64,000 bases of DNA from Bacteroidota bacterium (GCA_018267705.1 JAFDXX010000004.1:372001-436000); one strand, 5' to 3'; shown: positions 35,721 to 45,450, numbered from the stretch's first letter. Translations and numbers: made by a program. Notes: a model not told the origin generated them from the letters alone.

Positions 35721-36950
35721 CTATTCTCTCCATAACAAACTACTATCTCCGTAACTTAAAAAGCGGAAATTATTTTCTAAAGCATAACTATAAATCTTCT
35801 TCCAATCATTACCAACAAAAGCACTAATTAATAATAATAAAGTTGATTGCGGTTGATGAAAATTGGTAATAATACCATCAACAATTTTTGGTTGATAATA
35901 TGAGGTGATAATGATTTGCGTTTTAGTAATTAATTGTTGCATATTGTTTTGTTGCATCCAATCAATTAATATTTGCAATGCGGCTTCAGCAGTTAAAGAG
36001 GCATTTATTGCATAAACATCCCATTGTGTAACAGCTACTTCTCCATTACTCATTGCCCATTTTCCACTATTAATTTTAACGCCTATCCAATACAAGGTTT
36101 CTATAGTTCTAACACTGGTTGTGCCTACACAAACAATTTTTTGTTTTTGCTTTATTGCATTCAATAATTGTTCAATAAAATGAATATTTACATCAATAAA
36201 CTCACTATGCATTTCATGTCCTTCTAATGTTGTTGCTTTTACAGGCATAAATGTTCCTGCACCAACATGAAGTGTTATGTTATTAATTGAAATATTTTTT
36301 TGTTGAAGAAATTTGAAAACATCTTCAGTAAAATGCAAACCTGCAGTAGGTGCTGCAACCGAACCATCGTGTTTTGCATAAATGGTTTGATAGGTTGTTG
36401 CATCAATTGCTTCTGTTTTTCTGTTTAAATAAGGTGGAAGCGGTATAATACCGGCTGCATGCAATACTTCTGCAAATGATATATTATTATTCCAATTAAA
36501 TTCAATTAAAAAATAATCATTTTTCTTTTCAATAATTTCGGCAGATAGTTCTAAAATTGTATTATTATAATTTATATTTTTTATTAATATTTTTTCTTTC
36601 CATTTTTTTGCACCACCTACTAAACATTTCCATTGTATTTTATTTGTTTGCAACATAGCAGTCGTTATATCACAATAAATTTCACTTGGTTCTAAACAAA
36701 AAATTTCGATATTACTACCTGTATTTTTGTTAAATAAAATTCTTGCTTCAACTACTTTGGTATTATTAAAAATTAAGAAGGAATTTTTAGGCAAATAATC
36801 TGTAATAGATTTAAAAATAGTTTCGGTAATCTTCCCATTTTCATACACCAATAATTTGCTGCTGTCTCGTGGTTGTAAAGGATATTTAGCAATTTTTTCT
36901 TCGGAAAGTTGGTATAGGTAATCTGTAATTTGTATCTGTTTTACATTCAT
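35721..36950 (-). CDS. queA: S-adenosylmethionine:tRNA ribosyltransferase-isomerase QueA
   Basis: A 409-residue enzyme that transfers and isomerises the ribosyl part of SAM onto 7-aminomethyl-deazaguanine in tRNA to make epoxyqueuosine. It shows YQLSEEKIAKYPLQPRDSSK, the DGSVAAPTAGLHFTEDV segment and LHVGAGTFMPVK, which are QueA hallmarks. It is longer than the E. coli protein (356) because of an insertion in the middle and a longer C terminus. It is divergent from mraZ; the 238-bp gap holds the MraZ-type operator. Confidence 0.92.
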   Translation of the reverse strand: MNVKQIQITDYLYQLSEEKIAKYPLQPRDSSKLLVYENGKITETIFKSITDYLPKNSFLIFNNTKVVEARILFNKNTGSNIEIFCLEPSEIYCDITTAMLQTNKIQWKCLVGGAKKWKEKILIKNINYNNTILELSAEIIEKKNDYFLIEFNWNNNISFAEVLHAAGIIPLPPYLNRKTEAIDATTYQTIYAKHDGSVAAPTAGLHFTEDVFKFLQQKNISINNITLHVGAGTFMPVKATTLEGHEMHSEFIDVNIHFIEQLLNAIKQKQKIVCVGTTSVRTIETLYWIGVKINSGKWAMSNGEVAVTQWDVYAINASLTAEAALQILIDWMQQNNMQQLITKTQIIITSYYQPKIVDGIITNFHQPQSTLLLLISAFVGNDWKKIYSYALENNFRFLSYGDSSLLWRE

Positions 36951-37126
36951 TTCTTTCTAATTAATTTGGCTAAATCGTTGTGCTGCAAGGTTTTTAAAGG
37001 TTTTCCACAGTAATTCACACTTCAATCACATAAAAATTACTCGTAAAATCGGCAAACCTAATACCATATTGAATTTTAGATGTTTAATAATAGGTGGATA
37101 AATACAAACCCTCAAAATTTGCTTTT

Positions 37127-37155
37127 AAAGTGGGAAAAAGTGTTATTTTGTGTCA
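37127..37155 (+). promoter_or_regulatory. putative MraZ operator (10-bp repeats)
   Basis: AAAGTGGG at 37127 is followed at 10-bp steps by AAAGTGTTA (37137) and TTTGTGTCA (37147), giving GTGGGA-N4-GTGTTA-N4-GTGTCA. MraZ proteins bind direct repeats spaced 10 bp apart (TGGGN-N5 in E. coli, AAAGTG[T/G] in mollicutes) upstream of their own gene. The array ends 33 bp before the mraZ ATG, consistent with autoregulation of the dcw cluster. Confidence 0.6.
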
Positions 37156-37188
37156 ATAAATGGTAAACTAATAAATAATTACTAACAA

Positions 37189-37647
37189 ATGAATGGATTT
37201 CACGGAGAATATGAAGCAACGGTTGATGCCAAAGGCCGTTTCCTTATTCCGGGCGGATTGAAAAAACAATTGCCGGAAGGGGAGAGTCGCTTTATTATAA
37301 GCCGTGGCTTTGAAAAATGTCTCACACTATATCCATTAAAAAGTTGGGAACTCATTATTTCTAAGATTAGCCAGTTAAATGATTTTGACCCGAAGGTAAG
37401 GCAATTTCGTCGCCAGTTTTTGGGTGGTGCAACAGAAGTTGAATTAGATAACGCAGGCAGAATGTTGTTGCCCGGCACTTTAAAAGAATATGCGGGTTTA
37501 ACAAAAGATATTGTGTTGGCTGCCGCATTAGACCGTTTTGAAATTTGGGATGCAAGTAAGTATAAACAGCTCTTTGAAGATTTTTCACCCGATGCATTTA
37601 GCAATTTGGCTAAAGAGGTAATGATGGGAGATAAAAATGCTGAATGA
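37189..37647 (+). CDS. mraZ: division/cell wall cluster transcriptional repressor MraZ
   Basis: A 152-residue protein with two AbrB-like MraZ halves, YEATVDAKGRFLIPGGLKKQ and VELDNAGRMLLPGTLKEYAG, each with the D-x-(A/K)-G-R-(F/M)-x-(I/L)-P motif. It forms rings and binds upstream direct repeats to control the dcw cluster, of which it is the first gene. A matching 10-bp-periodic site lies just upstream. Its stop codon is inside the left arm of an inverted repeat that also contains the rsmH ATG. Confidence 0.95.
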   Translation: MNGFHGEYEATVDAKGRFLIPGGLKKQLPEGESRFIISRGFEKCLTLYPLKSWELIISKISQLNDFDPKVRQFRRQFLGGATEVELDNAGRMLLPGTLKEYAGLTKDIVLAAALDRFEIWDASKYKQLFEDFSPDAFSNLAKEVMMGDKNAE

Positions 37648-37733
37648 TAAATTTTAAATGATGAATGAAAGAAAAGTAAAAAAAGAAACTAATTCAACAT
37701 TCAACACACAATATTCATCATTGAATTATCATA
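37644..37733. repeat. inverted repeat spanning the mraZ stop and rsmH 5' end
   Basis: The left arm contains ATGATAA (37644-37650) and AATGATGAAT (37657-37666); the right arm contains ATTCATCATT (37713-37722) and TTATCAT (37727-37733). Both blocks pair perfectly in order, with about 45 nt between arms. The arms contain the mraZ stop, the annotated rsmH ATG and an alternative TTG start. It may form a hairpin in the mRNA or be a remnant of a small insertion. Confidence 0.5.
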
Positions 37734-38620
37734 TTCCTGTTTTATTTAATGAATCTATTGATGCATTAAATATTAAACCCAACGGTATTTATGTTGATTG
37801 CACTTTTGGCGGCGGCGGGCATAGTAAGGGTATTTTGCAAAAGTTGGGATTAAATGGAAAATTATTTGCATTTGATCAAGATGCCGATGCACAAAGAAAT
37901 GTACTTAATGATGAAAGATTTGTTTTTATCCCTCACAACTTTCGGCACTTGCAAAGATTTCTTCGTGTAAATGGTGTTACAGAAGTAGATGGTGTGTTGG
38001 CAGATTTAGGCGTAAGCTCACATCAGTTTGATGAAGGTTCTCGTGGTTTTTCTACAAGGTTTGATGGCCCTTTTGATATGCGAATGAGTGTGCAACAAGA
38101 AACAACTGCAGCAAGTATTATTACCACTTATACAGAACAGAAATTGCATAAAATGTTTGAACAATATGGAGAAGTTAGTAATGCTAAAACATTAGCCAAA
38201 CATATTGTGCAGCAGCGTAAACAAGTTTCATTACAAACAATACAACAATTTAAATCTCTAATAGCACCGGTGGTAAAAGGCAATCCCAATAAATACCTCG
38301 CACAAGTATTTCAGGCATTAAGAATGGAAGTAAATCAAGAAACGGAAGCATTAAAAGAAATGTTGCAACAATTACCTATTGTATTAAAAAAAGAAGGAAG
38401 AGCTGCTATTATTACTTTTCATTCTATAGAAGATAGATTGGTGAAAAATTTTTTTAAACGTGGAAGTTTTGATGAGTTACCCGAAAATCCATTTGTAACT
38501 GAAGTAAAAGAAAAAATATTTAACCTAATTTCTAAGAAACCAATAACGGCAAATACAGAAGAAGTAAAACGTAATACAAGAAGCAGAAGTGCAAAATTAA
38601 GAGTGGTAGAGAAAGTATAA
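37658..38620 (+). CDS. rsmH: 16S rRNA (cytosine1402-N4)-methyltransferase RsmH
   Basis: A SAM-dependent methyltransferase that modifies C1402 of 16S rRNA. It contains YHIPVLFNESIDAL, VDCTFGGGGHSKGILQKL (motif I), DGVLADLGVSSHQFD and the C-terminal FHSIEDRLVKNFF. Starting at the ATG at 37658 gives 320 residues with a 23-residue polar extension before YHIPVL. An in-frame TTG at 37721 would give MNYHIPVL, the usual family N terminus (299 residues). The extension lies within an inverted repeat, so the TTG start deserves consideration. Second gene of the dcw cluster. Confidence 0.94.
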   Translation: MMNERKVKKETNSTFNTQYSSLNYHIPVLFNESIDALNIKPNGIYVDCTFGGGGHSKGILQKLGLNGKLFAFDQDADAQRNVLNDERFVFIPHNFRHLQRFLRVNGVTEVDGVLADLGVSSHQFDEGSRGFSTRFDGPFDMRMSVQQETTAASIITTYTEQKLHKMFEQYGEVSNAKTLAKHIVQQRKQVSLQTIQQFKSLIAPVVKGNPNKYLAQVFQALRMEVNQETEALKEMLQQLPIVLKKEGRAAIITFHSIEDRLVKNFFKRGSFDELPENPFVTEVKEKIFNLISKKPITANTEEVKRNTRSRSAKLRVVEKV

Positions 38621-38770
38621 TAATGAATTGAGTAAGGTAATAAATATATGATAGACTAACGACCGGTGCTTGATGAATCAAGAAAAAAGATAAACGTGCT
38701 TACAAAGATTGCTTAGAACACGCAACTACTACAATACCATGAAAACAAAAAGTTGATAACCAAAATATTA

Positions 38771-39100
38771 ATGCCCGTACCAACAACAAATACAAACACA
38801 AATAAAAAGCCATTGAAAAAAATTTTTAATTATCAATGGATCACAGGCAATATGAATTTCTTTTTATTCTTATGCTTCTTAGGTGTGTTGTACATAGCCA
38901 ATGGTCATGTGGCAGATAAAACATTAAGAAATATTAATAAAACTAATAATGAGTTAAAGCAACTTCAATATCAATACAAAACATTAAAAAGCGAAGTAAT
39001 GTTTAAAAGTGAAGAAGCACAAGTTATAAAATCAGTAGAACCAATGGGTTTAAAAGTTTCAAAAGAAATGCCACAAAGATTGCAATTAGAAAAAAAATAA
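38771..39100 (+). CDS. ftsL: FtsL-like cell division protein
   Basis: A 109-residue bitopic membrane protein: a basic cytoplasmic tail, one membrane helix (MNFFLFLCFLGVLYIANGHV) and a periplasmic coiled coil (KTNNELKQLQYQYKTLKSEV). This topology and its place between rsmH and ftsI identify it as the FtsL of the FtsQ-FtsL-FtsB divisome complex, although sequence conservation is low. The ATG at 38771 is preferred to an in-frame TTG at 38753. It overlaps ftsI by one base (TAATG). The 150 bp upstream hold a CTTGATgaATCAAG hairpin. Confidence 0.8.
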   Translation: MPVPTTNTNTNKKPLKKIFNYQWITGNMNFFLFLCFLGVLYIANGHVADKTLRNINKTNNELKQLQYQYKTLKSEVMFKSEEAQVIKSVEPMGLKVSKEMPQRLQLEKK

Positions 39101-41214
39101 TGGATATAAAACGCGACATATTATGGAGAGTGTATTTAAGCTACATTTTAGTAGTAGGAGTTGGCGTTTTTATTATTGCTAAAGCAACTTATATACAACA
39201 AGTACAAGGCAATCATTGGCGTAGTATGAGTGATAGTTTGCATGTTCGCTTACAAGAAATTGATGCAGAAAGAGGAACTATTTTTAGTGAAGATGGAGAA
39301 ATGTTAAGTACAAGCATTCCGCAGTTTGATGTATCAATAGATTTTGCAGCCGATGGTTTGCGAGAAAAAAACGGAAAACGATTTAAAGAAAATATTGATT
39401 CGTTAAGTTGGTGTTTATCAAATTTATTTAAAGACAACAGTCCGAGCAGTTATAAAAAAATATTGCAAGAAGGCTATAATTCAAAAGACAGAAATTTCTT
39501 ATTAAGAAAAAAAATAAATTATGTTGAATATCAAGAAATAAACAAATTCCCCTTAGTAAGGCAAGGAAAATATAAAAGCGGTTTTAAGTTTGAACAAAAA
39601 GATATTCGTTTAAACCCTTATCAAAGCTTAGCATTTAGAACCATTGGTTTAGCAAGAGATTCTTTTAAAGTAGGATTAGAAATGGCTTACGATAGTGTAT
39701 TGAAAGGAAGAAGCGGCAACAGATTGGTTCGCTACATTGCAGGAGGCGTAAGTGTTCCGGTTGATGACGCCTTAGAAACAGAAGCAGAAAACGGAAAAGA
39801 TATTATTACCACATTAGATGTATTTATTCAAGAAGTAACTGAAAATGCTTTAATGAAAATGTTGGTAAGTAACGAAGCACAACATGGTTGTGTAATTGTT
39901 ATGGAAACAAAAACAGGCAAAGTAAAAGCAATTGCCAATTTAGGAAGGGGAAACGATGGGGCCTATCATGAAGATTATAATTATGCTATTAATGCAACAG
40001 AACCCGGCTCAACATTTAAGTTAGTTACATTAATGAGTTTGTTAGAAGATAAAAAAGTATCACTTAATCAAATAGTAAATGTACAAAATGGAGTTTGGCA
40101 AGTTGCCGGACAAACTGTTTACGATGATGATGATATGAAGGGTAAAACCAATTTAACAGTAAAACAGGCATTTGAATTAAGCTCTAATGTTGGGATGGCA
40201 AAATTAGCAATAGCGGGCTATAGCAATAATCCCTATCAGTTCTTAAATCATATTAAAAAATTCAGAATGGATACCTTAACAGGTATTGATTTAACAGGAG
40301 AAAGAAAGCCCGTTATCATTCGTCCGGGTAATAAACTTTGGGGGCCTACAACTTTACCGTGGATGGCTTTTGGTTACAATTTACAAGTAACTCCTCTGCA
40401 AACAATTACATTATATAATGCTGTTGCCAACAATGGTACTATGATGCATCCTTATTTGGTAAATGCAATAAGTGATCAGGGAACAATTATTAAAAATAAT
40501 CAACCAAAAACAGTTGATAAAAAAATATGTAGTGATGAAACATTAAAACTAATTCAACAATGTTTAGAAGGTGTTTGCACAGAAGGAACTGCAAAAAAAT
40601 TATTTACAGGTTCTCCATATAAAGTAGCAGGTAAAACAGGAACAGCATTAATGGCAAATGGAAGCAGAGGCTATGCTGACCAAATATTTCAGAGTTCTTT
40701 TGTAGGATACTTCCCCGCTGAAAATCCACAATACACTATTTCTGTTGTAATTGTAAACAAGCCACATGTTGCTAATCATTTTGGTGCAAGTGTTGCAGGG
40801 CCTGTGTTTAAAGAGATTGCCGATAGATTATATGCAACTAAAGTAATTGAAAATAATTCAAAACCTAATAATTCAAAACATGATAGCAGTTTTTATAAAT
40901 ATGCAGGTTATAAAACTGATATTAAACAAGTAATGCAATTATTAAGCATAAAGTATAAAGATTCATCAACACTTGTAAACGATTGGGCAAATGTAACAGC
41001 AAGCTCAGGGCATGTTGTGCTAAATAACAAAAATATTGAAACCAATAAAATGCCCTTATTAAAAGGCTTGGGCTTAAAAGATGTAGTTAATATTTGTGAG
41101 AATGATTTAGGATTAAAATTAAATATTAAAGGAAAAGGTAAAGTATTAGAACAATCAATTGCTGCAGGATCTCCGGTGGCAAAAGGTCAAGTAATTAATA
41201 TTTACCTGAATTAA
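39100..41214 (+). CDS. ftsI: penicillin-binding protein FtsI/PBP3 with C-terminal PASTA domain
   Basis: A 704-residue septal transpeptidase. It has an N-terminal membrane anchor (VYLSYILVVGVGVFIIAKA), a dimerisation domain (AERGTIFSEDGEMLSTSIP) and a transpeptidase with Ser304 in GSTFK, the SSN motif in FELSSNVGMAKLA and Lys512 in AGKTGTA. One PASTA-type domain follows at about 640-704 (MPLLKGLGLKDVVNICENDL). It crosslinks septal peptidoglycan under FtsW/FtsQLB control. It overlaps ftsL by one base; murE follows 11 bp later. Confidence 0.94.
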   Translation: MDIKRDILWRVYLSYILVVGVGVFIIAKATYIQQVQGNHWRSMSDSLHVRLQEIDAERGTIFSEDGEMLSTSIPQFDVSIDFAADGLREKNGKRFKENIDSLSWCLSNLFKDNSPSSYKKILQEGYNSKDRNFLLRKKINYVEYQEINKFPLVRQGKYKSGFKFEQKDIRLNPYQSLAFRTIGLARDSFKVGLEMAYDSVLKGRSGNRLVRYIAGGVSVPVDDALETEAENGKDIITTLDVFIQEVTENALMKMLVSNEAQHGCVIVMETKTGKVKAIANLGRGNDGAYHEDYNYAINATEPGSTFKLVTLMSLLEDKKVSLNQIVNVQNGVWQVAGQTVYDDDDMKGKTNLTVKQAFELSSNVGMAKLAIAGYSNNPYQFLNHIKKFRMDTLTGIDLTGERKPVIIRPGNKLWGPTTLPWMAFGYNLQVTPLQTITLYNAVANNGTMMHPYLVNAISDQGTIIKNNQPKTVDKKICSDETLKLIQQCLEGVCTEGTAKKLFTGSPYKVAGKTGTALMANGSRGYADQIFQSSFVGYFPAENPQYTISVVIVNKPHVANHFGASVAGPVFKEIADRLYATKVIENNSKPNNSKHDSSFYKYAGYKTDIKQVMQLLSIKYKDSSTLVNDWANVTASSGHVVLNNKNIETNKMPLLKGLGLKDVVNICENDLGLKLNIKGKGKVLEQSIAAGSPVAKGQVINIYLN

Positions 41215-41225
41215 TTATAAAACGA

Positions 41226-42689
41226 ATGCGTAAACTACAAGATATATTATACAAAGTTCATTTAAAAGAAGTGCATGGTAATACTGCATTAACTGTAAAT
41301 GGTATTCAAATAGATTCTCGTAAAGTTTCTGCAGGGTGTGTATTTGTAGCAATTAAAGGAGAAAAAAGTGATGGACATGGTTTTATATCTAATGCAATAG
41401 AACAAGGTGCAAGTGTAATTGTTTGTGAAGAATTACCGAAAGAATTAAATAATAACGTTACATATTTATTGGTAAATAATTCTCACGAAGCTGTTGCCTA
41501 TATGGCTCATAATTTTTATGATGAACCTTCTGCCAAATTAAAATTAGTGGGCGTTACAGGTACCAATGGCAAAACAACAATTGCTACTGTTTTATTTAAA
41601 CTATTTACACAACTAAATTTTAAATGTGGTTTAATTAGTACGGTACAAAATCAAATTGTAAATAAAATAATTCCTGCAACACACACAACACCCGATGCTA
41701 TTAGTTTAAACGCTCTGCTAAAAACAATGTTAGATAAGGGTTGCACACATGTGTTTATGGAAGTTAGCAGCCATGCCATACATCAACACAGAGTTACAGG
41801 CTTGCAATTTACGGGCGGTGTATTCAGCAATATAACACATGATCATTTAGATTATCATAAAACTTTTGATGAATATATAAAAGTGAAAAAATCTTTTTTT
41901 GATAGCTTATCTGCTTCTGCATTTGCTATTTCTAATAAAGATGATAAGAGAGGTGAAGTGATGCTGCAAAACACAAAAGCTAAAAAATATTATTACAGTT
42001 TAAAAACACTAGCAGAATTTAAAGGTAAAATTTTAGATAATGCTTTAACAGGTTTACAAATGTTGGTGAACGATAAAGAAGTTCACTTTAGATTAATTGG
42101 AGAATTTAATGCATATAATTTATTAGCTGTGTATGGAGCTGCAGTTTGTTTGCATCAAAAACCCGATGATGTTTTAACTGCATTAAGTTTATTAACCGGA
42201 GCAGAAGGAAGGTTTGATTATATAATTAGCAAACAATTAATAATTGGAATTATTGATTATGCACATACACCCGATGCATTGGAAAATGTGTTAATGACAA
42301 TTAAAAAGTTAAGAAAAGGGCACGAAAAAATTATTACAGTTGTTGGTTGTGGCGGAGATAGAGACAAAACCAAACGCCCCATAATGGCACAAACAGCTTG
42401 CGATTTAAGTGATAAAGTTATTTTAACAAGCGATAATCCACGTACAGAAAATCCACTAGAAATTATAGCAGATATGGAACATGGTTTAACAACTGCTGCA
42501 AAGAAAAAATACATTTCAATTAGTGATAGAAAAGAGGCAATTAAAACAGCTGTGAGTTTGGCAAATGCTGAAGATATTATTTTAATAGCTGGCAAAGGGC
42601 ACGAAAAATATCAAGATGTGAATGGTATAAAACATCCTTTTGATGATAAAGAAAAATTAAAACAAATGTTTGAATTATTAAACAAATAA
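41226..42689 (+). CDS. murE: UDP-MurNAc-L-Ala-D-Glu ligase MurE (meso-DAP type)
   Basis: A 487-residue Mur ligase adding the third stem residue in peptidoglycan precursor synthesis. It has [22 protein letters not shown], the ATP loop [27 protein letters not shown], and SDNPRTENP at about residue 402; DNPR at that point marks meso-diaminopimelate as substrate. [15 protein letters not shown] and [11 protein letters not shown] are also typical. It is in the dcw cluster between ftsI and mraY, with a 43-bp AT-rich gap before mraY. Confidence 0.95.
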   Translation: MRKLQDILYKVHLKEVHGNTALTVNGIQIDSRKVSAGCVFVAIKGEKSDGHGFISNAIEQGASVIVCEELPKELNNNVTYLLVNNSHEAVAYMAHNFYDEPSAKLKLVGVTGTNGKTTIATVLFKLFTQLNFKCGLISTVQNQIVNKIIPATHTTPDAISLNALLKTMLDKGCTHVFMEVSSHAIHQHRVTGLQFTGGVFSNITHDHLDYHKTFDEYIKVKKSFFDSLSASAFAISNKDDKRGEVMLQNTKAKKYYYSLKTLAEFKGKILDNALTGLQMLVNDKEVHFRLIGEFNAYNLLAVYGAAVCLHQKPDDVLTALSLLTGAEGRFDYIISKQLIIGIIDYAHTPDALENVLMTIKKLRKGHEKIITVVGCGGDRDKTKRPIMAQTACDLSDKVILTSDNPRTENPLEIIADMEHGLTTAAKKKYISISDRKEAIKTAVSLANAEDIILIAGKGHEKYQDVNGIKHPFDDKEKLKQMFELLNK

Positions 42690-42732
42690 TAATAATGAAG
42701 AATATAGTTATTCATTTTTAATTCTTAATTAT

Positions 42733-44046
42733 ATGCTATACTATTTATTTACATGGCTACAAAAAAACTATCACATTAGTGGTGTTGGTTTATTTCAATA
42801 CTTAACATTTCGTATTGCAATGGCTGTGTTGTTATCATTAGTTATAGCAACTGTTTTTGGTAAACGCATAATTGTGTATTTGCAAAAAAAACAAATAGGT
42901 GAAAGCGTAAGAGATTTAGGATTAGAAGGACAAATGCAGAAAAAAGGCACCCCAACAATGGGTGGTTTAATTATATTATTAAGTATTTTAATACCAACTT
43001 TATTATTTGCCAATTTAGATAAGGTTTATGTACGCTTAATGATATTATGCACTGTGTGGTTAGGTTTTATAGGTTTTTTAGATGATTATTTTAAAATAAA
43101 AGCAAGAAAAGCTGCTAAAGCAAAAGGTGAAACGTATAAAAAGAAAGATAGTGATGGATTAGCAGGCTTAAGTAAAATAATTGGCCAAGTTGGTTTAGGA
43201 ATTATTATTGGTGTTACACTTTATTTTAGTAATGCAGTAACTGTTGAAAGAGAAATATACAACAATCAACCTCGGCAATTTTTGCAAAAAGGCGAAAGGC
43301 TTGCAAAAGATTCTAATATTATTATTCGCGAAATAAATGGTGATGAAAGAACTTTTGTAAAAGTTAAAACACCTATTACAACTATTCCGTTTGTAAAAAA
43401 TCATGAGTTTAATTATAGTAAACTTATTAGTTGGATGGGTAATGGTGCAGAAAAATATACATGGATAGTTTACATCATTATTGTTACACTAATTATAACT
43501 GCAGTAAGTAACGGTGCAAACCTTACTGATGGATTAGACGGATTGGCTGCCGGTGTAAGTGCCATAATTGGCGTGGCTTTGGGCGTGTTTGTTTATGTAA
43601 GCGGTAACTATTTGTTTGCAGAATATTTGAATATAATGTATATACCCAACTTGGGTGAGTTATCCATTTTTGTGGCAGCATTTGTAGGAGCTTGTGTTGG
43701 CTTTTTATGGTACAACGCTTATCCTGCACAGGTTTTTATGGGAGATACCGGAAGCTTAGCATTGGGTGGCATTATTGCGTCGCTTGCTATTATTGTGAGA
43801 AAAGAATGGTTGATACCTATTTTTTGTGCAGTGTTTTTTGTAGAGACTTTAAGTGTAATGATTCAAGTAAGTTATTTTAAATATACAAAGAAAAAATATG
43901 GTGAGGGAAGAAGAGTTTTTTTAATGAGCCCCTTACATCATCATTATCAAAAGAAAGGATTTCATGAAAATAAAATTTCATTAAGGTTTTGGATTATTAC
44001 TGTATTGCTTGTTGTGGCAAGTATAATGACATTGAAGATTAGATAA
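42733..44046 (+). CDS. mraY: phospho-MurNAc-pentapeptide transferase MraY
   Basis: A 437-residue polytopic membrane enzyme that makes lipid I from UDP-MurNAc-pentapeptide and undecaprenyl phosphate. Signatures: [26 protein letters not shown] (the catalytic Asp pair), [21 protein letters not shown] and [13 protein letters not shown] near the C terminus. It is longer than the E. coli protein (360) because of an extramembrane insertion at about 170-230 ([17 protein letters not shown]), common in Bacteroidota. Repeat copy D begins within its last codons. Confidence 0.95.
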   Translation: MLYYLFTWLQKNYHISGVGLFQYLTFRIAMAVLLSLVIATVFGKRIIVYLQKKQIGESVRDLGLEGQMQKKGTPTMGGLIILLSILIPTLLFANLDKVYVRLMILCTVWLGFIGFLDDYFKIKARKAAKAKGETYKKKDSDGLAGLSKIIGQVGLGIIIGVTLYFSNAVTVEREIYNNQPRQFLQKGERLAKDSNIIIREINGDERTFVKVKTPITTIPFVKNHEFNYSKLISWMGNGAEKYTWIVYIIIVTLIITAVSNGANLTDGLDGLAAGVSAIIGVALGVFVYVSGNYLFAEYLNIMYIPNLGELSIFVAAFVGACVGFLWYNAYPAQVFMGDTGSLALGGIIASLAIIVRKEWLIPIFCAVFFVETLSVMIQVSYFKYTKKKYGEGRRVFLMSPLHHHYQKKGFHENKISLRFWIITVLLVVASIMTLKIR

Positions 44047-44104
44047 CAAAGCGTACAAGTGAGTGACACAACGAAGTTGAATAAAGAAATAAAAGTTGGT
44101 AACA
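44034..44104 (+). repeat. 73-bp dispersed element, copy D
   Basis: It contains GCGTACAAGTGAGTGACACAAC (44051-44072) and right end AAGTTGGTAACA (44104). It overlaps the mraY stop and ends 5 bp before the murD ATG at 44110. A GTG inside the repeat (44059) is in frame with murD and can mislead start calling (it would add MSDTTKLNKEIKVGNIK). Same subfamily as copy C. Confidence 0.75.
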
Positions 44105-44109
44105 TAAAA

Positions 44110-45450
44110 ATGAAACACAGATTAGTAATACTTGGTGCAGGCGAAAGTGGCGTAGGCTGTGCTTTATTGGGTAAACAGAAGGGATACGATGTTTTTGTGA
44201 GTGATGGTGGAAGTATTAAAGAAAAATATAAACAAGAATTAATTAATTACGGAATTGAATTTGAAGAAGGTAAGCATACGGAAGAAAAAATTTTGAATGC
44301 TATTGAAGTAATGAAGAGTCCGGGTATTTCTGAAAAAAACGAAATGGTAAAAGCAATTCGTAAAAAAGGAATTGAAATAATAAGCGAATTTGAATTGGCA
44401 TACAGATTTAAAGGTAACAGCAGAATAATTGGTATTACAGGTAGTAACGGAAAAAGTACAACAACAGCTCTAACTTATCATATCTGTAAAACGGCAGAAT
44501 TGGATTGTGCTTTGGTAGGAAATATTGGTTATAGCATTGCAAAACAAATAGCAGAAAATCCTAAAGCATTGTATGTAGCAGAAATAAGTTCTTTTCAATT
44601 AGATGATATAAAAACTTTTAAGCCGGATGTTGCAGTGTTATTGAATATTACGGAAGATCATTTAGATAGATATGATTACAAATTTGAAAATTATATAAAC
44701 AGCAAGTTTAAAATTATTCAAAACCAAACATCGGAAGATTATTTTATTTATTGTGATGATGATGAAGTGATAACAAAAAAATTAGAACAACTAACCATTC
44801 ATACTAACCCATTACCATTCTCTATGAAACATGAAATTAAAAAAGGCGGCTACATTAAAGGCGATCAAATGATGCTTCGCATACAAGAAGAAAGAGTAAG
44901 CATGAGCATTTATGATTTTGCCTTAAAAGGTAAGCACAACAATTACAACACAATGGCAGCTTGTATTGCAGCAACAACAGTTGGCATTAGAAAAGAAAAA
45001 ATTCGTGATGCTGTTAAAGACTTTCAAAGTCTTGAACACAGAATGGAATTTGTTGCAACTGTTCGTGGTGTTGAATTTATTAATGATAGTAAAGCAACCA
45101 ATGTAAACAGCACTTGGTTTGCTTTAGAAAGCATGAATAAAGCAACTGTATTAATTCTTGGTGGAACAGATAAGGGTAATGATTATGCTTTAATTGAAGA
45201 TTTAGTTAAAAGCAAAGTAAAAGCCATTGTTTGTTTGGGTGTTGATAATAAAAAAATTATTGCTGCTTTTAAAAATATAGTTCCAACAATTATAGAAACA
45301 AACTCTGCAAATGAATGTGTTAAAACAGCTTTTAAACTTTCTGAAAAAGGCGATACTGTTTTATTAAGCCCTGCTTGTGCAAGTTTTGATTTATTTAAAA
45401 ACTATGAAGATAGAGGTAAACAATTTAAAGAAGCAGTAAAAGAATTATAA
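44110..45450 (+). CDS. murD: UDP-MurNAc-L-Ala:D-Glu ligase MurD
   Basis: Adds D-glutamate to UDP-MurNAc-L-Ala in the cytoplasm. The 446-residue form starting MKHRLVILGAGESGVGCAL is chosen; an upstream GTG (44059) lies inside repeat copy D and its extra 17 residues are unrelated to the family. Mur-ligase signatures are IGITGSNGKSTTTALTYHI, AEISSFQLDDIKTF, LNITEDHLDRYD and FINDSKATNVNSTWFAL. It lies between mraY and ftsW within the dcw cluster. Confidence 0.95.
   Translation: MKHRLVILGAGESGVGCALLGKQKGYDVFVSDGGSIKEKYKQELINYGIEFEEGKHTEEKILNAIEVMKSPGISEKNEMVKAIRKKGIEIISEFELAYRFKGNSRIIGITGSNGKSTTTALTYHICKTAELDCALVGNIGYSIAKQIAENPKALYVAEISSFQLDDIKTFKPDVAVLLNITEDHLDRYDYKFENYINSKFKIIQNQTSEDYFIYCDDDEVITKKLEQLTIHTNPLPFSMKHEIKKGGYIKGDQMMLRIQEERVSMSIYDFALKGKHNNYNTMAACIAATTVGIRKEKIRDAVKDFQSLEHRMEFVATVRGVEFINDSKATNVNSTWFALESMNKATVLILGGTDKGNDYALIEDLVKSKVKAIVCLGVDNKKIIAAFKNIVPTIIETNSANECVKTAFKLSEKGDTVLLSPACASFDLFKNYEDRGKQFKEAVKEL

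Noticed and set aside
36995..37010. DnaA box-like TTTTCCACA upstream of mraZ
   Set aside because: Single copy with one mismatch to TTATNCACA and no cluster or origin-type context.
38696..38762. Possible seventh, diverged copy of the 73-bp element before ftsL
   Set aside because: ACGCAAC and AAGTTGATAAC resemble the core and right end, but the spacing differs by about 3 nt and the GTACAAG part is not preserved.
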